In this document: positions 5,774 through 6,308 of the stretch, piece after piece | Layout: every line of letters begins with the position of its first letter | Numbering within the stretch: position 1 is the first letter of the stretch | Assembly (NCBI GenBank): GCA_013697395.1 | Contig: JACCWY010000175.1 | Span: forward strand, 1-6,308 | From: Chloroflexota bacterium | GTDB taxonomy: Bacteria; Chloroflexota; Limnocylindria; QHBO01 | Reading direction: 5' to 3' | Length of the DNA stretch: 6,308 nt | Position numbers and translations under genes: made by a program | The notes under the pieces: generated by a model | What the model was told of the DNA's origin: nothing | The model's database searches: none | Seen by the model: the letters and a program-made list of their open reading frames with translations, nothing else

Positions 5774-5788
5774 GCCAACCGGGTTGGC
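5774..5788. promoter_or_regulatory. Palindromic operator candidate O3 (GCCAACCGGGTTGGC)
   Basis: Third and most symmetric copy: 7-bp arms (GCCAACC/GGTTGGC) around a single central G. It ends 20 bases before the ATG of the hydroxyacid dehydrogenase, where a bound protein would be expected to block transcription start or early elongation. No clear -10/-35 pair is seen; TACCGT (5750-5755) between O2 and O3 is the best TANNNT box. Confidence 0.72.
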
Positions 5789-5808
5789 GTCGCGCGGTCA
5801 CGCCCGCG

Positions 5809-6308
5809 ATGAAGCCGCGCGTCCTCGTCACCCGCGTCATCCCGGACGCCGGCCTGGACCTGGTGCGGGCGGCCTGCGAGGTCGACCTGTGGGAGGTCGA
5901 GCTGCCGCCGCCTCGCGATGAGCTCCTACGACGTGTCGCCGGCAAGGACGGCCTCCTCTCGCTCCTGACAGACCGGGTCGACGACGAGCTGCTGGACGCG
6001 GCCGGGCCGCAGCTCAAGGTGGTCAGCAACTTCGCCGTCGGCTTCGACAACATCGACGTGCCGGCGCTCACGCGGCGACGCATCCCCGCCGGCAACACCC
6101 CGGGCGTGCTGACGGAGACGACCGCCGATCTCGCTTTCGCGCTGCTCATGGCCGCGGCGCGCCGCATCCCCGAGTCGGTCGACTACGTCCGAGGCGGCCG
6201 GTGGAAGACGTGGGGTCCGATGCTGCTGATGGGCGTCGACATTCACGGCGCGACGCTCGGGATCGTCGGCTTCGGACGGATCGGGCGCGAGATGGCCCGT
6301 CGGGGACG
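5809..6308 (+). CDS. D-2-hydroxyacid dehydrogenase, glyoxylate/hydroxypyruvate (D-glycerate) reductase type (3' end outside window)
   Basis: An open frame from ATG 5809 runs off the window after 166 codons, roughly half of the usual length of about 320-330 residues. It begins MKPRVLVTRVIPDAGLDLV, the typical first strand of this family, and continues with DGLLSLLTDRVDDELLDAAG (47-66), KVVSNFAVGFDNIDV (70-84), NTPGVLTETTADLAFALL (96-113), GRWKTWGP (130-137) and the start of the NAD(P)-binding Rossmann motif GIVGFGRIG (151-159, GxGxxG at 154-159). These segments match reductases that convert glyoxylate to glycolate or hydroxypyruvate to D-glycerate. The catalytic Arg, Glu and His lie beyond the window. 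The ATG has no Shine-Dalgarno, but no other in-frame start exists nearby and the N-terminus fits the family exactly. Three operator-like palindromes upstream suggest dedicated repression or induction. The family call is firm; the exact substrate is inferred. Confidence 0.92.
   Translation, partial: MKPRVLVTRVIPDAGLDLVRAACEVDLWEVELPPPRDELLRRVAGKDGLLSLLTDRVDDELLDAAGPQLKVVSNFAVGFDNIDVPALTRRRIPAGNTPGVLTETTADLAFALLMAAARRIPESVDYVRGGRWKTWGPMLLMGVDIHGATLGIVGFGRIGREMARRG

Noticed and set aside
5661..5788. Reading the three dyads as a CRISPR array or a mobile-element repeat
   Set aside because: The units are only 15 bp, the spacers (36 and 47 bp) differ in length, and the inner bases vary while symmetric arms are kept. 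That pattern fits operators and not CRISPR repeats.
4401..6167. A 588-codon open frame on the minus strand across the aminotransferase and dehydrogenase genes
   Set aside because: It lies opposite two genes with full family motifs, crosses the operator region, and its translation is Arg/Asp/Val-rich without recognisable domains. Such long antisense frames are common in GC-rich DNA.
1..6308. tRNA, rRNA or riboswitch sequences
   Set aside because: I saw no cloverleaf with a TTCGA-type T-arm, no rRNA core sequence and no known riboswitch core in the gaps, all of which are shorter than 230 bp.

Overview
The window is GC-rich, gene-dense bacterial DNA with tightly packed genes, frequent convergent pairs, and at least one start codon that lacks a ribosome binding site but has a TANNNT box six bases upstream. 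The gene content and style suggest a soil or freshwater Chloroflexota (Limnocylindria-like) or a deep-branching actinobacterial relative. That assignment rests on general resemblance and is not proven by any single gene.

Layout from left to right: (1) the 3' end of a small membrane protein (+); (2) a 389-residue protein (-) with an N-terminal membrane or signal segment, a Pro/Ala-rich presumed extracytoplasmic stretch, a second membrane segment and a C-terminal XRE-type helix-turn-helix, overlapping gene 1 tail to tail by 26 bp; (3) a 482-residue class II (zinc) ketose-bisphosphate aldolase-like enzyme (+); (4) a GbsR/MarR-like winged-helix regulator (-), ending 6 bp from the aldolase stop; (5) an A-type iron-sulfur carrier of the HesB/IscA/ErpA family (-), with its own promoter, ribosome binding site and a probable terminator; (6) a fold-type I PLP aminotransferase related to aspartate aminotransferases (+); (7) a 160-bp intergenic region carrying three copies of the dyad GCCAA-N5-TTGGC; (8) the 5' part of a D-2-hydroxyacid dehydrogenase of the glyoxylate/hydroxypyruvate (D-glycerate) reductase type (+), running off the window end.

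Most of the enzymes are housekeeping central-metabolism types. The aminotransferase and the hydroxyacid dehydrogenase are co-directional and could jointly interconvert amino, keto and hydroxy acids (for example around glyoxylate, serine and hydroxypyruvate), but the operators between them suggest that the dehydrogenase is controlled separately.

The three observations most worth a second look are: the three-copy palindromic operator array, with centres 51 and 62 bp apart (close to 5 and 6 helical turns), just upstream of the dehydrogenase; the membrane-tethered HTH protein with reversed architecture (sensor-like region first, DNA-binding domain last); and a perfect 16-bp direct repeat bracketing that gene, which suggests it was inserted between the membrane-protein gene and the aldolase gene. 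I found no CRISPR array, tRNA, rRNA, transposase or phage gene.
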